A stretch of 64,000 nucleotides of DNA from Sphingomonas sanguinis. Its GTDB lineage: Bacteria > Pseudomonadota > Alphaproteobacteria > Sphingomonadales > Sphingomonadaceae. Within the stretch, counting starts at the first letter, position 1. Every line of letters begins with the position of its first letter. Below the pieces are notes generated by a model that had not been told where the DNA came from, did not search any database, and saw only the letters and a list, made by a program, of their open reading frames with translations. The position numbers were made by a program, and so were the translations under genes. Below are positions 62,407 through 64,000 of the stretch, piece after piece. Where the stretch lies: assembly GCF_019297835.1 (NCBI RefSeq), contig NZ_CP079203.1:3290001-3354000 (forward strand). The letters run 5' to 3'.

Positions 62407-62574
62407 CTCCCCTCCCGCAGGCGAGTTTCAGGTCGGTCATGCCCCCGGCATGACCTAAACGATGCGGGGCATCGTTTACCTGAAACTGGGCTGGGGGAGG
62501 GCAAGGCCACGAGCGATGGTCTCGGTGAGACTCCCAACCCTCCCCCCAACCCCCTCCCGCCTGCGGGAGGGGGA
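62407..62574. repeat. Intergenic repeat family B, copy 6 (reverse orientation), interrupted by the 64-bp module
   Basis: The left arm CCCCTCCCGCAGGCG is broken by the module at 62424-62487. Then GGGCTGGGGGAGGGCAAGG, the block GCGATGGTCTCGGTGAGAC (reverse of copies 2 and 3) and the right hairpin CCCCTCCCGCCTGCGGGAGG follow. It fills the gap between prmA and the carboxylase gene. Confidence 0.85.
62424..62487 (-). repeat. 64-bp double-hairpin module, copy 2
   Basis: Identical over all 64 bases to the reverse complement of copy 1 at 56107-56170. It has the same perfect terminal arms AGTTTCAGGT/ACCTGAAACT and two inner hairpins. Confidence 0.93.
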
Positions 62575-62676
62575 GCTTAGTTCACCCTCCTTCCCCTTAC
62601 GAAAACGGAAATCCCCGCGATTGCCATCCCCTACGCCAGTCGGGCATAAGCCCCGGCAAAGACGTAAGGAGAGGTC

Positions 62677-64000
62677 ATGGCATCGACGATGGTCGAACTG
62701 GAACGCCGCCGCGAAGGCGCGCGGGCCGGTGGTGGCGAAAAGCGCGTCGCCGCGCAGCACGCCAAGGGCAAGCTGACCGCGCGCGAGCGGCTCGATGTGC
62801 TGCTGGACGAGGGCAGCTTCGAGGAACTCGACATGTTCGTCGAGCATAACTGCACCGACTTCGGCATGACCGAACAGGTCATCCCCGGCGACGGCGTCGT
62901 GACCGGCTCGGGCACGATCAACGGGCGGCTGGTCTTCGTCTTCAGCCAGGACTTCACCGTCTTCGGCGGCTCGCTCTCCGAGCGCCATGCGCAGAAGATC
63001 TGCAAGATCATGGACATGGCGATGAAGGTCGGCGCGCCCGTCATCGGCCTGAACGACAGCGGTGGTGCGCGCATCCAGGAGGGCGTGGCTAGCCTCGGCG
63101 GTTATGCCGAGGTGTTCCAGCGCAACGTGCTGGCATCGGGCGTGGTGCCGCAGCTCAGCCTCATCATGGGCCCTTGCGCGGGTGGCGCGGTCTACAGCCC
63201 GGCGATGACCGACTTCATCTTCATGGTGAAGGATTCGAGCTATATGTTCGTCACCGGACCCGATGTGGTGAAGACGGTGACGAACGAGGTCGTCACCCAG
63301 GAAGCGCTCGGCGGCGCGGTGACGCACACGACGAAGACCGGGGTCGCCGACGTCGCGTTCGAGGACGATATCGAGGCGCTGCTGGCGGCGCGCGACTTCA
63401 TCGACTTCCTGCCCGCCAACAATCGCGAAGGCGTGCCCGAGCGGCCGACCGCCGACGCCTGGGACCGTATCGAGGAAAGCCTCGACACGCTGATCCCGGC
63501 CAGCGCCAACCAGCCCTATGACATGCACGAGCTGATCGCCAAGGTCGTCGACGAGGGCGATTTCTTCGAGGTGCAGCCCGCCCACGGCGCCAACATCATC
63601 ACCGGTTTCGGCCGGATCGAGGGGCGGACGGTCGGTTTCGTCGCCAACCAGCCGATGGTGCTGGCGGGCGTGCTCGACATCAATGCCAGCCGCAAGGCGG
63701 CGCGCTTCGTGCGCTTCTGCGACGCGTTCGAGATTCCGATCGTGACCTTCGTCGACGTACCCGGCTTCCTGCCCGGTACCGCCCAAGAGCATAACGGCAT
63801 CATCAAGCATGGCGCCAAGCTGCTCTTCGCCTATGCCGAGGCGACGGTGCCGAAGATTACGGTCATCACCCGCAAGGCTTACGGCGGCGCGTACGACGTG
63901 ATGGCGTCCAAGCATCTGCGCGGCGACCTCAACTATGCCTGGCCGACCGCCGAAATCGCAGTGATGGGCGCCAAGGGCGCGGTCGAGATCATCTTCCGCG
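62677..64000 (+). CDS. pccB: Acyl-CoA (propionyl-CoA) carboxylase beta subunit, partial
   Basis: Runs off the window end; 441 complete codons are visible of about 510 expected. It starts ATG at 62677 after AAGGAGAGG. The carboxyltransferase features are [19 protein letters not shown], the acyl-CoA site [25 protein letters not shown], and the biotin-site [20 protein letters not shown]. It transfers CO2 from biotin to propionyl-CoA, making methylmalonyl-CoA. Methylcrotonyl- or acetyl-CoA carboxylase relatives are alternatives, but the overall match is to PccB. Confidence 0.94.
   Translation, partial: MASTMVELERRREGARAGGGEKRVAAQHAKGKLTARERLDVLLDEGSFEELDMFVEHNCTDFGMTEQVIPGDGVVTGSGTINGRLVFVFSQDFTVFGGSLSERHAQKICKIMDMAMKVGAPVIGLNDSGGARIQEGVASLGGYAEVFQRNVLASGVVPQLSLIMGPCAGGAVYSPAMTDFIFMVKDSSYMFVTGPDVVKTVTNEVVTQEALGGAVTHTTKTGVADVAFEDDIEALLAARDFIDFLPANNREGVPERPTADAWDRIEESLDTLIPASANQPYDMHELIAKVVDEGDFFEVQPAHGANIITGFGRIEGRTVGFVANQPMVLAGVLDINASRKAARFVRFCDAFEIPIVTFVDVPGFLPGTAQEHNGIIKHGAKLLFAYAEATVPKITVITRKAYGGAYDVMASKHLRGDLNYAWPTAEIAVMGAKGAVEIIFR

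Noticed and set aside
56024..62574. CRISPR-like array
   Set aside because: Repeats are few, long, palindromic and kilobases apart, without regular spacers or cas genes.

Overview
This is a GC-rich alphaproteobacterial chromosome segment, most likely from Sphingomonas or a close relative. Supporting signs are the rRNA operon tail ending in 5S and initiator tRNA, a circularly permuted two-piece tmRNA, an NDUFS4-type complex I subunit gene, a TonB-dependent receptor, a PccB-type carboxylase, and dense intergenic repeat families built on inverted arms. The genus is inferred from gene content and protein flavour; no search was run.

Layout. 1-2.5 kb: 3' part of 23S rRNA, 5S rRNA, tRNA-fMet and a terminator, then a broken DUF4142 gene. 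3-8.6 kb: an alpha/beta hydrolase and a KgtP-like dicarboxylate transporter, divergent from a DctB/DctD-like two-component pair whose regulator lacks the GAFTGA loop. 8.8-10.7 kb: an L,D-transpeptidase and a small lipoprotein. 10.9-15.9 kb: uronate catabolism (uxuA-uxaC-uxuB, with kdgK divergent). 16.2-21.1 kb: rplK-rplA and secE-nusG, separated by a three-gene block of exported proteins on the opposite strand. 21.5-27.5 kb: ybdD-cstA, a cold-shock protein, a MipA-like porin, an FMN reductase, and chorismate mutase with a thymidylate-kinase-like protein. 27.5-35.9 kb: polyprenyl diphosphate synthase, HrpB helicase, a NDUFS4-like protein, a LemA/TPM/TPM/NUDIX run, mscL and an Rrf2 regulator. 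36 kb: split ssrA (tag ANDNEALAIAA). 36.7-44.5 kb: mutS, a malic enzyme-PTA fusion and a TonB-dependent receptor. 44.7-56 kb: a YegD-like Hsp70, then a response regulator-histidine kinase-trehalase operon, a divergent exported Pro-rich protein, an MscS channel, and an otsB-GH15-otsA trehalose operon. 56.4-59 kb: sdhC-sdhD-sdhA ending at a terminator without sdhB. 59.2-64 kb: a soluble chemoreceptor with a possible degenerate globin domain, an SDR-prmA pair, and the start of an acyl-CoA carboxylase beta subunit.

Themes. Two trehalose loci lie within 10 kb (otsBA-GH15 and a two-component/trehalase operon) together with MscS, and MscL is elsewhere in the window, which suggests an osmotic-stress neighbourhood. 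Central carbon genes (maeB, sdh, uronate genes, PccB, dicarboxylate transport) dominate the rest.

The most striking non-coding content is at least five families of intergenic inverted-repeat elements, here called A to E. They include a 64-bp double-hairpin module (56107-56170 and 62424-62487) present twice, in opposite orientation and identical over all 64 bases, each time embedded at the same place in a family B repeat. This module, the DctD-like regulator without GAFTGA, and the chemoreceptor whose expected haem-ligand position is Tyr are the best candidates for undescribed biology.
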